Shown: positions 13,661-21,319, counted from the stretch's first letter. The stretch: DNA of 37,902 nucleotides from an uncultured Oscillospiraceae bacterium (GCA_910588635.1 CAJUPW010000027.1:1-37902), one strand, 5' to 3'. Made by a program: numbers and translations. Notes: generated by a model not told the origin, from the sequence alone.

Positions 13661-13689
13661 ATTATAGGGCGGCGCCCCGGAGGGGTCAA
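13661..13689 (-). promoter_or_regulatory. Promoter of the 13264-13629 gene
   Basis: On the minus strand TTGACC (13684-13689), 17 bases and a perfect TATAAT (13661-13666). The predicted leader is about 25 bases. Confidence 0.8.
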
Positions 13690-13711
13690 GGAAAGGAGCA
13701 TTAAAGTTACA

Positions 13712-14194
13712 TTAAAAGGCGTTCTCCTGCCAGCCCTTGCACACGTCGATCCAGCCCAGGGAGCGGGAGTATTCCGCCAGCTCATCGCAGGTGAGCCGGA
13801 TGGCGGAGTTGGAGCTGCCGGCGGCGGGAAATACGGTGTCAAACCGCCGGAGGGACACGTCCAGGTAGGTGCGCACCCCCTCCGGGTTGCCGAAGGGGCA
13901 CACGCCGCCCACGGCGTGGCCGGTCATCTCCTGGGTCTGCTGGGGGGTGAGCATCTTGGCTTTGGTGTGGAACATGGCCTTGTACTTGCTGTTGTCGATT
14001 TTGGCATCCCCGGCGGTGACGATGAGCACGCAGCCCTCCTCTACCTGAAAGGACAGGGTCTTGGCGATGCGGGCGGGGATGACCCCCACCGCCTGGGCGG
14101 CCAGCTCCACTGTGGCGCTGGAGACGGGGAACTCCAGAATGTCCCCCTCCCGGCCCAGGGGACGGAAGTAGTCCCGGACTTTTTCTATGGACAT
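13712..14194 (-). CDS. YbaK/EbsC-type aminoacyl-tRNA deacylase
   Basis: A 160-residue single-domain protein of the YbaK/ProX fold. The conserved lysine is in AKTLSFQ (about residue 45), and the G-x-V-C-P-F-G and F-P-A-A-G-S motifs near 98-130 line the active site. Family members remove wrongly attached amino acids, for example Cys or Ala from tRNA-Pro, acting in trans. It is not fused to prolyl-tRNA synthetase. It starts three bases after the stop of the thioesterase gene upstream, so the two form an operon. Confidence 0.9.
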   Translation of the reverse strand: MSIEKVRDYFRPLGREGDILEFPVSSATVELAAQAVGVIPARIAKTLSFQVEEGCVLIVTAGDAKIDNSKYKAMFHTKAKMLTPQQTQEMTGHAVGGVCPFGNPEGVRTYLDVSLRRFDTVFPAAGSSNSAIRLTCDELAEYSRSLGWIDVCKGWQENAF

Positions 14195-14197
14195 CCC

Positions 14198-14590
14198 TCA
14201 GCCCTCCCGTTTCCGGGCGGCCTTGGCCAGAAAACGCTCATCGGTGACGATGAACCGCTCGTGGACGCCCTGGCCGATGAGGCCCTTCTCATCGTAGGCG
14301 GCCACCTTGAGGACGATGCGCTTGCCGTCCGCCTGGGTAATCTCGCTCTCCGCCCAGACCTTCATACCCAGGGGGGTGGCGCTGTCGTGGGAGACCTCCA
14401 GCCTGGTGCCCACAGTGCTCTGGCCCTCCTCCAGATGGGGGGCGATGGACTTCCAGGAGGCCTCCTCCATCAGGGCGCACATGAAGGGGGTGCCGAACAC
14501 GGGCAAGGCCCCGGAACAGGCCGACTGAGCGGTATTGCTGTCGTTGACAACAGCCTCCGCCCGGCCCTTTAATCCTACAGTGACAGACAT
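14198..14590 (-). CDS. Hot-dog thioesterase, fluoroacetyl-CoA thioesterase (FlK)-like
   Basis: A 130-residue hot-dog protein. The FlK-type motif G-T-P-F-M-C-A-L-M-E-E-A-S holds the active-site Thr and Glu, and TRLEVSHDSATP holds the conserved His. In the family these residues hydrolyse short acyl-CoA thioesters. Most homologues in clostridia are simply called thioesterases; a role against fluoroacetyl-CoA should not be assumed. AAGGAGGAG before the ATG at 14590 decides the start over an ATG nine codons earlier. A TATAAT sits at 14619-14624 on the minus strand, without a clear -35. First gene of a pair with the YbaK-like gene. Confidence 0.88.
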   Translation of the reverse strand: MSVTVGLKGRAEAVVNDSNTAQSACSGALPVFGTPFMCALMEEASWKSIAPHLEEGQSTVGTRLEVSHDSATPLGMKVWAESEITQADGKRIVLKVAAYDEKGLIGQGVHERFIVTDERFLAKAARKREG

Positions 14591-14644
14591 TGTACTCCTC
14601 CTTATCTTTGGTTGCATGATTATACCACAGAGGAGCGGAAAAAT

Positions 14645-15922
14645 CTACATTTCGCTGCGGATATCCGCCATAGCGTTGAGCACCACCCAGTTCTGAGGGA
14701 AGGGACGGTCCAGATTCCAGTAGCCCACGCCGTAGAGGCTGTAGTCAAAAGCCAGGTTCAGCTTGGCCTTGATGGACCGGGCATCCTCGAACCAGACCTC
14801 GTGCTCCGTGCCCCGGCCGTCCACATAGCGGAACCAGGGGGACTGCGCCTGTTCGTCGTAGCGGATGGCGGCGTGCCGGTTCCAGGCCAGCCGGACGGCC
14901 TCCACATTGCTCAGCGACTTGGCCCGGCTGCCTGAACGATAGGGCAGGGTCCAGTCGTAGCCGTAGTTGGGGATGCCCAGATAGAGCTGACTGGGGCGGA
15001 ACTCGGTGAGGGCGTACTCCACCACCTGCCGCACCTGGGGCAGAGGGGACACCGCCATAGGCGGACTGGCCTGATTGCCCCACTCATAGGTCATCAGCAG
15101 AGCGAAGTCCACCGATTGGGCAATAAGGCGGTAGTCGATGCCCTCGTACAGCCGCCCCAGCTGGCCGGCCGAGGTCTTGGGGGCCAGGGCGGCGATAAGG
15201 GGCAGACCACGGGGGACAAGCCCCTGGCGCAGCCGGGCCAGAAAGGCGGCATAGCGCTGGGCGTCTTCAGCCCGGACGTACTCAAAGTCTACATCCACCC
15301 CCTGGTATCCCTTTCGGTCCACCGTGCGCAGAATACTTTCAATCAGCTCCCGCTGGTCCTCCTCGTCCTCCAGCAGCTCGTGGGCCAGCTCAGAAGAAAA
15401 GCGTTCGTTCTCGTCCAGATTGGACAGGTGGAAGATGGGGGCCACCCGGCTCTGGAGGGCGGCGCTGACCAGGGCCTCGTCCCGGAGGGGGATCAGCTCT
15501 CCCTCGTCGAAGCGGTAGGTGAAGGGGGTAAGCTGGGACAGGTAGGGCAGAGTGGCCCGAAGCAGGTCCCGGCCAATGGACGGGTAGGCGTAGGCGTTTG
15601 CCGTAAGGCTGCCCCTGGGCTTGGAGGCGAATTTGACTACAATGGTCTGTCCAGGGTAGATCAGGTCCCGGCCCTGGAGGGCGGGGTTGTTGCGCAGAAG
15701 CTGGGCAGCGGTGGTGTTGTGCATCTGGGCGATGGAGTACAGCGAATCCCCCGCCCGGACGGTGTGGGTCAGCTCGGGGTACTGGACCACGATGGTCTGG
15801 CCCACCACCAGCTGGGAGGGGTTTTCCAACTGGTTGTCCTGGAGCAGCCGCTCCATGGGGACGCCGTACTGCTGGGCCAGCCGGTACATGGTGTCGCCAG
15901 GCTGAACGACATGGATGTCCAT
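14645..15922 (-). CDS. LysM-GH18 spore cortex-lytic enzyme (SleL/YaaH-like)
   Basis: A 425-residue protein: two LysM peptidoglycan-binding repeats (about 2-47 and 51-97), then a GH18 catalytic domain (about 108-425). The DxDxE motif is D210-V-D212-F-E214, with Glu214 as the acid/base. There is no signal peptide, as in SleL and YaaH, which are loaded on the spore and cut cortex fragments by N-acetylglucosaminidase action during germination. The end YSLYGVGYWNLDRPFPQNW is the usual GH18 barrel closure. AAAGGAGGC precedes the ATG. It follows the amidase gene by 14 bases, making a two-gene cell-wall lytic operon, probably made in the mother cell. Confidence 0.93.
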   Translation of the reverse strand: MDIHVVQPGDTMYRLAQQYGVPMERLLQDNQLENPSQLVVGQTIVVQYPELTHTVRAGDSLYSIAQMHNTTAAQLLRNNPALQGRDLIYPGQTIVVKFASKPRGSLTANAYAYPSIGRDLLRATLPYLSQLTPFTYRFDEGELIPLRDEALVSAALQSRVAPIFHLSNLDENERFSSELAHELLEDEEDQRELIESILRTVDRKGYQGVDVDFEYVRAEDAQRYAAFLARLRQGLVPRGLPLIAALAPKTSAGQLGRLYEGIDYRLIAQSVDFALLMTYEWGNQASPPMAVSPLPQVRQVVEYALTEFRPSQLYLGIPNYGYDWTLPYRSGSRAKSLSNVEAVRLAWNRHAAIRYDEQAQSPWFRYVDGRGTEHEVWFEDARSIKAKLNLAFDYSLYGVGYWNLDRPFPQNWVVLNAMADIRSEM

Positions 15923-15936
15923 AGAATTGCCTCCTT

Positions 15937-16677
15937 TTACACCACCGTCACGAACCGGCTGCTGGCGTAGCCGATGGCGCCGTTGTAGTTGACCAAATGC
16001 CAGCCGTTGGCGGTGTTGATAATCGTGAGGGGAGCGCCGTCGGGGGCCTGGGCGACGACGGGGGCGGAGGTGTCGGGCCGGGCCCGGATGTTAAGATTGC
16101 CCCACTCCACGTCCACTATCCCTGGGCGGCGGTGTTCTGTCTCAAAGAAGGGGATGCCGAAGTATTCGGTCAGGGCCAGCACGATCACCCGGGCGGCGGC
16201 GTCCAGATTGGCCTTGATCCAGTTGGCGTCCTCCACGTTGTCGTGGAAGGCCAGCTCAATGAGGACGGCGGGAGCCCGCACCCGGGCCACCTCCCCCAGA
16301 GTGGTGGTGGCCTCGGTGCGCACCTTGTTGGGGTCGGGGTAGATGGTTTTCAGCCCGTCAGCGATGAGCTCCGCCGCCCGCTTGCCGTCTGCGCTGCCGG
16401 GGTAGTAAAAGACGATGGACCCCCGGGCCTTCCCCGCCTGGTCTCCGGCGGCGGCGTTGGAGTGGAGGGCCAGATGGAAGTCGTAGTTCCCCGCGTTGGA
16501 GGCGGCGATGGAGGAGGCGGCGGTCATATCCGGGGTATTCCGGCTGTACCGGATGCCGGAAGCGTCCAGATAAGGGACCATCTTGTCTGCCAGGAGATTC
16601 ATCCAGTATTCTTCCGTTCCTCCGTTGACGTATGGGTTCCAGTCCTGTGTGGATGGGGACAAATATATAATGGGCAT
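15937..16677 (-). CDS. N-acetylmuramoyl-L-alanine amidase with SH3b domain
   Basis: A 246-residue protein: Amidase_3 domain (about 1-177) and a C-terminal bacterial SH3 domain (about 188-246: NIRARPDTSAPVV, then GWHLVNYNG-x-x-GYASSRFV). E22/E23, H72 in LALHSN and the catalytic E141 in LIELAFHDN are present. The first zinc ligand, normally the His of a GHGG motif, is replaced: the strand reads IYLSPSTQDWNPY. This form occurs in a clostridial and bacillar subgroup. No signal peptide is seen. GGGAGGTG lies before the ATG. It pairs with the SleL-like gene and could act on spore or mother-cell peptidoglycan. Confidence 0.9.
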   Translation of the reverse strand: MPIIYLSPSTQDWNPYVNGGTEEYWMNLLADKMVPYLDASGIRYSRNTPDMTAASSIAASNAGNYDFHLALHSNAAAGDQAGKARGSIVFYYPGSADGKRAAELIADGLKTIYPDPNKVRTEATTTLGEVARVRAPAVLIELAFHDNVEDANWIKANLDAAARVIVLALTEYFGIPFFETEHRRPGIVDVEWGNLNIRARPDTSAPVVAQAPDGAPLTIINTANGWHLVNYNGAIGYASSRFVTVV

Positions 16678-16702
16678 AGCAATGCACCTCCCAAAATTTA
16701 CC

Positions 16703-16730
16703 CATCCTATGAAATTTTTTTGGAAAGTGT
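16703..16730 (-). promoter_or_regulatory. Possible SigK-type promoter of the amidase-SleL pair
   Basis: On the minus strand AC (16730-16729), a 17-base gap and CATA-GGA-TG (16711-16703) resemble the SigK pattern AC-N17-CATA-N3-TA with one mismatch. No SigA hexamers are visible here. The call rests on pattern and on the spore-related genes. Confidence 0.35.
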
Positions 16731-16793
16731 GAAACCTCTTCCCATTGTCCGCGTCTATATTGTCAGAAGCAAAAAAAGAAAGGGAGGATTTTT

Positions 16794-17759
16794 ATGAAAG
16801 GAAAGCTCTTTGCGATCACCATGGCGGCGGTACTGCTGCTGGCCGGGTGCGGAGGAGGGACCGCCGGCGGGGCGGCGGCCGATATGCCCGCCTCCGGCGC
16901 CCCCCAGAGCACAGCCGGGGGCACGGAGAACGGCTACTGGGACATGGGTACGGGCGGCGGGGAAAGCTATTACCCCGAAGAGCCTGGCGCCCCCATGGAA
17001 TCGGACAACCAGGGCGGCTCCATCTATCAGAATCCAAGGGCCAAGCTCATCCGCCGGGCGGAGCTGTCCATTCAGACGGAGCAGTTTGACGAGAGCGCGG
17101 AGGCCCTTAAGAAGCTGACGGCCGACTGCGGCGGCTACTTTGAAAACGCCAATCTGTACGGCGGGAGCCGGCGGGACGTTAACGCCAGCCGCCGGGGGGA
17201 ATACACCGTCCGGGTGCCGGCGGAGAAGTACGACTTATTTTTGTCGGGTGCCGGGGAGCTGGGCTATGTGACCAATAAGAATGAGAGCAGCGAGGACATC
17301 GGGGAGCGGTACTACGACACCGAGGCCCGGCTCAAGACCCAGCGCACCAAGCAGGAGCGGCTGCTGGCTCTGCTGGAGAAGGCAGAGACCATGGAGGACA
17401 TCATCGCCCTGGAGAGCGCCCTGAGCGACGTGGAGTATCAGATTGAGCAGTACTCCTCCGAGCTCAACCGCTATGACGCCCTGGTGGGCTTCGCTACTTT
17501 CAATGTCTATCTCAGCGAGGTGGGCCAGGTCACCCAGGAGGTGGGAGAGACCGCCTCCCTGGGCCAGCGGATGGCCGCAGGCTTCCAGTCCAGCCTCCGG
17601 GGGCTGAACCAGGGCTTCCAGAATTTCCTGATCTGGATGTCCTACAACCTGTTCCTGGTGGTGATTCTGACCGCTGTGGCCGTTGTGGCCGTAATCATTG
17701 GAAAGCGGGAGCTGAAAAAGCTGCGGAAGCATAACGGACCTGACAGCAAGGCAGAATGA
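16794..17759 (+). CDS. DUF4349 membrane-anchored lipoprotein
   Basis: A 321-residue protein. The signal peptide ends in the lipobox LLAG-C (Cys19), followed by a Gly/Ala/Ser-rich linker to about residue 80. The DUF4349 domain (about 82-290) starts with RRAELSIQTE and includes a long coiled-coil part (YYDTEARLKTQRTKQERLLALLEKAE). A membrane helix (about 283-303) and a basic tail end the protein, so it would be fixed at both ends on the outer face. No function is known for the family; a signalling or envelope-stress role has been suggested from context in other bacteria. AAAGGGAGG precedes the ATG. Divergent from the amidase operon. Confidence 0.88.
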   Translation: MKGKLFAITMAAVLLLAGCGGGTAGGAAADMPASGAPQSTAGGTENGYWDMGTGGGESYYPEEPGAPMESDNQGGSIYQNPRAKLIRRAELSIQTEQFDESAEALKKLTADCGGYFENANLYGGSRRDVNASRRGEYTVRVPAEKYDLFLSGAGELGYVTNKNESSEDIGERYYDTEARLKTQRTKQERLLALLEKAETMEDIIALESALSDVEYQIEQYSSELNRYDALVGFATFNVYLSEVGQVTQEVGETASLGQRMAAGFQSSLRGLNQGFQNFLIWMSYNLFLVVILTAVAVVAVIIGKRELKKLRKHNGPDSKAE

Positions 17760-17880
17760 CGGACCGGGGGCGGCCAGGCTGCGCCCAGTTTCTCCGGGAC
17801 GCGGTGCTCTGTTGGGCAAAATAGCAGATAAACGTCCTTCCAGCAAAGCCCAATATCACTGAGTTCAACCCAGCCCTCGC

Positions 17881-17932
17881 AAAACAGGGTTCCCTTCCCG
17901 ATTTTGTATTTGGGAAGGGGCGCCCTGTTTTT
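17881..17932 (+). terminator. Terminator after the DUF4349 gene
   Basis: AAACAGGG with CCCTGTTT and, inside, CCCTTCCC with GGGAAGGG form a two-part stem, then TTTTT. It lies about 120 bases after the stop; the stretch 17760-17880 holds nothing else I can identify. Confidence 0.8.
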
Positions 17933-17969
17933 GCCTGATCGAGATTTAAATTGAATTTTTTAAAAACCA

Positions 17970-17998
17970 TTGACAGCACGGCAAAAATGTGGTAATAT
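17970..17998 (+). promoter_or_regulatory. Promoter of the tRNA cluster
   Basis: TTGACA (17970-17975), 17 bases, TAATAT (17993-17998), about 30 bases before the tRNA-Gly gene. Confidence 0.85.
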
Positions 17999-18027
17999 CC
18001 ATTAGCTGATGTGAGAGAGAGCACCAT

Positions 18028-18101
18028 GCGGGTGTAGTTCAATGGTAGAATCCCAGCCTTCCAAGCTGGTCGCGTGGGTTCGATTCCCATCACCCGCTCC
18101 A
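18028..18101 (+). tRNA. tRNA-Gly(TCC)
   Basis: Acceptor GCGGGTG/CACCCGC, anticodon arm CCAGC-CTTCCAA-GCTGG with anticodon TCC, T arm GTGGG-TTCGATT-CCCAT, discriminator T and encoded CCA. First gene of the cluster. Confidence 0.97.
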
Positions 18102-18173
18102 CGTCGCCACAAGCTCCATATCCCTCGCTTCCGGCCAAGGCCGAAAGCTCGCTCATTCCGCAGCGGCTCCTTT

Positions 18174-18208
18174 CCAAATCGGACCCGTTGCCCTGGGCTC
18201 CGATTTGG
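18174..18208 (+). other. Hairpin between tRNA-Gly and tRNA-Arg
   Basis: CCAAATCGGA and TCCGATTTGG form a perfect ten-pair stem with a 15-base loop. There is no U tract, so it is more likely a processing or stabilising element of the precursor than a terminator. Confidence 0.5.
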
Positions 18209-18223
18209 ATGGGGACGAAAGAT

Positions 18224-18300
<77 letters not shown>

Positions 18301-18336
18301 GCCTGCTCCGGGCGCGGCCAGATCATCAGCAAATAT

Positions 18337-18414
18337 GGTGGGTATAGCTCAGTTGGTTAGAGCACCGGATTGTGGTTCCGGGTGTCGAGGGTTCGAGTCC
18401 CTTTACCCACCCCA
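18337..18414 (+). tRNA. tRNA-His(GTG)
   Basis: Acceptor GTGGGTA/TACCCAC with the extra 5' G (18337) facing C73, as histidyl-tRNA requires. Anticodon arm CCGGA-TTGTGGT-TCCGG with anticodon GTG; encoded CCA ends at 18414. Confidence 0.97.
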
Positions 18415-18428
18415 CTTTAGAGGCGGCA

Positions 18429-18460
18429 GGGCCGGAGCTTCTGCTCCGGCCCCCTCCTTT
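18429..18460 (+). terminator. Terminator-like hairpin after tRNA-His
   Basis: GGGCCGGAGC and GCTCCGGCCC form a perfect ten-pair stem with a TTCT loop, followed by CCTCCTTTCTT. Three more tRNA-like units follow, so it may only partly terminate. Confidence 0.6.
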
Positions 18461-18470
18461 CTTCACAGAT

Positions 18471-18545
18471 AGGGGTGTAGCCAAGCGGTAAGGCAAGGGA
18501 CTTTGACTCCCTCATTCGCTGGTTCGAGTCCAGCCATCCCTGCCA
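18471..18545 (+). tRNA. tRNA-Gln(TTG)
   Basis: Acceptor AGGGGTG/CATCCCT (one G.T), anticodon arm AGGGA-CTTTGAC-TCCCT with anticodon TTG, T arm GCTGG-TTCGAGT-CCAGC, discriminator G and CCA. Confidence 0.96.
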
Positions 18546-18562
18546 GGCCGCCTGCGGCGGCC
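18546..18562 (+). repeat. GC-rich palindrome directly after tRNA-Gln
   Basis: GGCCGCC-TGC-GGCGGCC is a perfect seven-pair inverted repeat that touches the CCA end of tRNA-Gln. It is similar in style to the palindromes inside the broken tRNA 40 bases on. Confidence 0.6.
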
Positions 18563-18579
18563 ACCTCTAAAATTAACGC

Positions 18580-18678
18580 GGCCTGTTAGCTCAGCCGGTA
18601 CACCCGCCCGCAGGCGGGCGTTTCGAGCCGCAACCGCCGCAAAGCGGCGGCCCTTGGCGGCGAGATGAGCAACTGCCC
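18580..18678 (+). pseudogene. Broken tRNA (Lys-like) interrupted by GC-rich palindromes
   Basis: 18580-18600 reads GGCCTGT followed by TTAGCTCAGCCGGTA-type sequence, nearly the same as the first 21 bases of the intact tRNA-Lys at 18729 (acceptor 5' strand and D arm up to the D loop). It then breaks off. After 66 bases the matching next piece GAGCAACTGCC appears (18667-18677), and after that the tRNA is lost again in a CCGGC-GTTA-GCCGG hairpin. The 66-base insert is made of palindromes: CGCCCGC-AG-GCGGGCG and CCGCCGC-AAA-GCGGCGG. Anticodon, T arm and acceptor 3' strand are missing, so it cannot be a tRNA. Confidence 0.7.
18601..18666 (+). repeat. Palindromic insert inside the broken tRNA
   Basis: 66 bases carrying two perfect hairpins (7 pairs each, at about 18605-18620 and 18635-18651) and a further GGCGGCG copy. 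Size and structure recall REP or PU-type palindromic elements. I find no second full copy in this window. Confidence 0.5.
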
Positions 18679-18728
18679 GGCGTTAGCCGGAAACAAGGTC
18701 CATGCTTTATTGTTTAAAATATATAAAT

Positions 18729-18804
18729 GACCCGTTAGCTCAGCCGGTAGAGCAACTGCCTTTTAAGCCGTGGGTCCGGGGTTCGAATCCCCGACGGGTC
18801 ACCA
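18729..18804 (+). tRNA. tRNA-Lys(TTT)
   Basis: Acceptor GACCCGT/ACGGGTC, D arm GCTC/GAGC, anticodon loop CTTTTAA with anticodon TTT, T arm CGGGG-TTCGAAT-CCCCG, discriminator A and CCA. The anticodon stem is ACTGC/GCCGT, which leaves an unpaired T29-C41 in the middle; other four pairs are normal. Confidence 0.93.
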
Positions 18805-18809
18805 AAACG

Positions 18810-18850
18810 CGCAGATACAAACACGCTTTGTCGTGAGAAACGTATTTGCG
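18810..18850 (+). other. Two-part hairpin after tRNA-Lys
   Basis: CGCAGATAC pairs with GTATTTGCG (one G.T) and CACG with CGTG inside. It lies between the tRNA and the true terminator and may mark the 3' trailer. Confidence 0.45.
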
Positions 18851-18856
18851 GCTGAA

Positions 18857-18900
18857 GAAAAAATAGAGTCAAGGTCATACTGCCTTGGCTCTATTTTTTT
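18857..18900 (+). terminator. Terminator of the tRNA cluster
   Basis: AAATAGAGTCAAGG pairs with CCTTGGCTCTATTT (G.T inside) around an eight-base loop, followed by a T run. The A run on the left makes it usable from both sides. Confidence 0.9.
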
Positions 18901-18944
18901 GCTGGACAGTTTTCACTTTTGACCGGAGTAAGGCAACCACTGAA

Positions 18945-19571
18945 TCAACCGGAGGCCTTGCATATCTGCACTAAATTCCGTGTGATCCGCCCGGTAAGGC
19001 CCCAGATGGCCCTCCCTTGCCAGGGGTAGACGGGGACGTTCTCACTCCCGTGCTGCCACCGATAGTCCTTGGGAATACCGATCAGCTCATAGGGAAAGTT
19101 TTCCGCCGGGGTGGGGATCAGCTCATACTCATACACAACAGGCTCTGTCTCCAGCAGGTGGGCCAGGGGGACAAAAAAGACCTCCTCCACCTCCGCCGGA
19201 TTGGGGACCATCCGCTCCAAGGCGGCGCTGTCCACTACCCCCAGAACGGGCCACATGATGAAATTGGCCCGGTGGGCGATGAAGTCCAGCCGGCCCAGCA
19301 GCTTGACACAGCGGCCGGGGATGGCCAGCTCCTCCCAGGTCTCCCGGAGGGCGCACTCCTCCGGGGTCTCGCCCCCCTCCATCCGCCCTCCGGGAAAGCA
19401 CACCTCCCCTGGCTGGCGGCGGAGCGTGGACGCCCGGACCTCATAGAGCAGGCACAGCTCCCCCTCCCGTTCCACCAGGGGCACCAGCACCGCATAGGCC
19501 CGCTTGGCGTCCATCAAGCCGGGGATGCGGGTATGGAGGGTGCGTTTCAAGGCGGTAAGGTCGATTTCCAT
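18945..19571 (-). CDS. Nudix hydrolase, CoA pyrophosphatase-like
   Basis: A 208-residue Nudix protein. The Nudix box runs 62-84 (G62-x5-E68-x7-R76-E77-x2-E80-E81-L-x-I), with Ala in place of the usual Gly near its end. It is preceded by LLYEVRASTLRRQPGEVCFPGG, which fits the NuCoA signature of CoA pyrophosphatases (PF NUDIX/PS01293 type). The enzyme would split CoA to phosphopantetheine and 3',5'-ADP. The ATG at 19571 overlaps the argS stop by one base (TAATG), so translation is coupled. Longer in-frame starts lie within argS and add unconserved residues. Confidence 0.9.
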   Translation of the reverse strand: MEIDLTALKRTLHTRIPGLMDAKRAYAVLVPLVEREGELCLLYEVRASTLRRQPGEVCFPGGRMEGGETPEECALRETWEELAIPGRCVKLLGRLDFIAHRANFIMWPVLGVVDSAALERMVPNPAEVEEVFFVPLAHLLETEPVVYEYELIPTPAENFPYELIGIPKDYRWQHGSENVPVYPWQGRAIWGLTGRITRNLVQICKASG

Positions 19572-21319
19572 TACATCTTCTCCGGGGCGGCGACCCCCAG
19601 CAGGTTCAATCCGTTGGCCAGAACGGCCCGGGCGGCGTCGGCCAGCTTGAGCCGGGCGGCCTGGAGACAGGGGTCGTCCACCATGCAGCGGCAGGCGTTG
19701 TAGAAGCGGTGGAAGTCGCCGGCCAGAGCGGTGAGATAGCGGTTGATCCGGCTGGGGTCGTAGTCCCGGGCGGCCAGATGGAGCTCCTCGGGGTACTGGG
19801 CCAGGGATTTTATCAGGGCCAGCTCCTCGGGCTGGGTGAGGACGCCGGCGTCCACCTTGTCCGCAAGGCACACCGCCGCGCCGCTCTCCGCCATGCGGGC
19901 CAGGAGGGAGCAGATGCGGGCGTGGGCGTACTGGACGTAGTACACCGGGTTCTCACTGTCCTGGCGGACGGCCAGGTCCAGATCGAAGTCCAGAGGGCTG
20001 GAGGAGGCCCGGTTGTTGAAATAGTACCGGGCGGCGTCCACGCTGATCTCGTCCAGCAGGTCGTGGAGGGCGATGGCCTTGCCCGTCCGCTTGGACATGC
20101 GCACCGGCTTGCCGTCCTGGAGCAGGTTGACCAGCTGCATCAGCACAATCACCAGGCGGTGGGAGCCGTCCAGCCCCAGACCGTCCAGGGCGGCCTGGAG
20201 GCGGGCCACATGGCCGTGGTGGTCGGCCCCCCAGATGTTGACGACCTTGTCAAAGCCCCGAACCTCAAACTTGTTCCGGTGGTAGGCGATGTCGGCGGCA
20301 AAGTAGGTGTAGAAGCCGTTGGCACGGCGGAGCACATCGTCCTTCAGATCCAGCTTGTCCGCCTGCTCCTGACTTTTGCCCTCGGCCATGTATTTCTTTT
20401 TCAGAAGCTCGGTGGTGTTCAGCCACAGGGCCCCGTCCTTCTCATAGGTCCAGCCCTTCTCGGCGAGCAAGGCCACCGTATCGGCCACAAAGCCGCTTTC
20501 GTGGAGGGAGGACTCCAGAAACCACTGGTCGTAGACGATGCCGTACTTTTTCAGATCGGCCTCCATCTTGGGAATGTTGACGCTCAGGCCGTATTCCGCC
20601 ATCCGCGCCAGCCGCTCCTCCTCGGGCAGGTCCCTCCAGGACTCCCCGTGGGCATCGTAGATGGCCCCGGCCAGCTCCTTGATATCCTCGCCGTGGTAGC
20701 CCTCCTCGGGGAAGGAAAAGTTGTCCTCCCCCAGGATGCGCTGCATGTACCTGGCGTTGATGGATACGGCAAATTTGTTGATCTGGTTGCCCGCGTCGTT
20801 GACGTAGAACTCCTTCCATACGTCCCAGCCGTCCCGAGCCAGCACGTTGGCCAGGGTGTCCCCCAGCACGCCGCCCCGGGCGTTGCCCATGTGCATGGGG
20901 CCGGTGGGGTTGGCGGAGACGAACTCCACCATCACCTTTTTTCCCGCGCCCCCGGCGCCGGAGCCGTAACCGGCCCCCTGGGTCTCGATAGCGGACAGCA
21001 CGTCCCGATACCACTTGGGGCCCAGGGTGAAGTTGAGGAAGCCGGGGCCTGCAATCTCTACCTTACCGAAGTAGCTGCCCTCCAGCTCCAGATGGTCCAC
21101 AATGGCCTGGGCGATGGCCCGGGGGGCCATGTGGAGGGCCTTGGCCCCTGCCATGGCGAAGGAAGAGGCGTAGTCCCCGTGGGCGGTGTCCTTGGGAATC
21201 TCGATGGTGGCCCTCACCTCAGCCCCGGCGGGCAGCGCGCCCGCGGCGGCGGCCCGCTCGTAGGCCGTCTGGGTCAGGGCGGCTACCTGGTCCTTGGCGG
21301 ACTGGATCATGTTTGTCAT
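19571..21319 (-). CDS. argS: Arginyl-tRNA synthetase
   Basis: A 582-residue class I synthetase of usual length. The N-terminal Add1 domain (about 1-110) precedes the catalytic core with ANPTGPMHMGNARGG (HIGH-type motif, near 130), and the KMSKS-type motif appears as PVRMSKRTGKAI. The all-helical anticodon-binding domain ends in the conserved N-G-L-x-L-L-G-V. It charges tRNA-Arg with arginine. It lies between the DUF1934 gene (17 bases upstream) and the Nudix gene, forming a three-gene operon. Confidence 0.98.
   Translation of the reverse strand: MTNMIQSAKDQVAALTQTAYERAAAAGALPAGAEVRATIEIPKDTAHGDYASSFAMAGAKALHMAPRAIAQAIVDHLELEGSYFGKVEIAGPGFLNFTLGPKWYRDVLSAIETQGAGYGSGAGGAGKKVMVEFVSANPTGPMHMGNARGGVLGDTLANVLARDGWDVWKEFYVNDAGNQINKFAVSINARYMQRILGEDNFSFPEEGYHGEDIKELAGAIYDAHGESWRDLPEEERLARMAEYGLSVNIPKMEADLKKYGIVYDQWFLESSLHESGFVADTVALLAEKGWTYEKDGALWLNTTELLKKKYMAEGKSQEQADKLDLKDDVLRRANGFYTYFAADIAYHRNKFEVRGFDKVVNIWGADHHGHVARLQAALDGLGLDGSHRLVIVLMQLVNLLQDGKPVRMSKRTGKAIALHDLLDEISVDAARYYFNNRASSSPLDFDLDLAVRQDSENPVYYVQYAHARICSLLARMAESGAAVCLADKVDAGVLTQPEELALIKSLAQYPEELHLAARDYDPSRINRYLTALAGDFHRFYNACRCMVDDPCLQAARLKLADAARAVLANGLNLLGVAAPEKM

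Noticed and set aside
17695..18177. Minus-strand frame with a GIEPTRPAWKAGILPLNYTR-like stretch
   Set aside because: This is the well-known false translation of a tRNA gene (here tRNA-Gly at 18028-18101).
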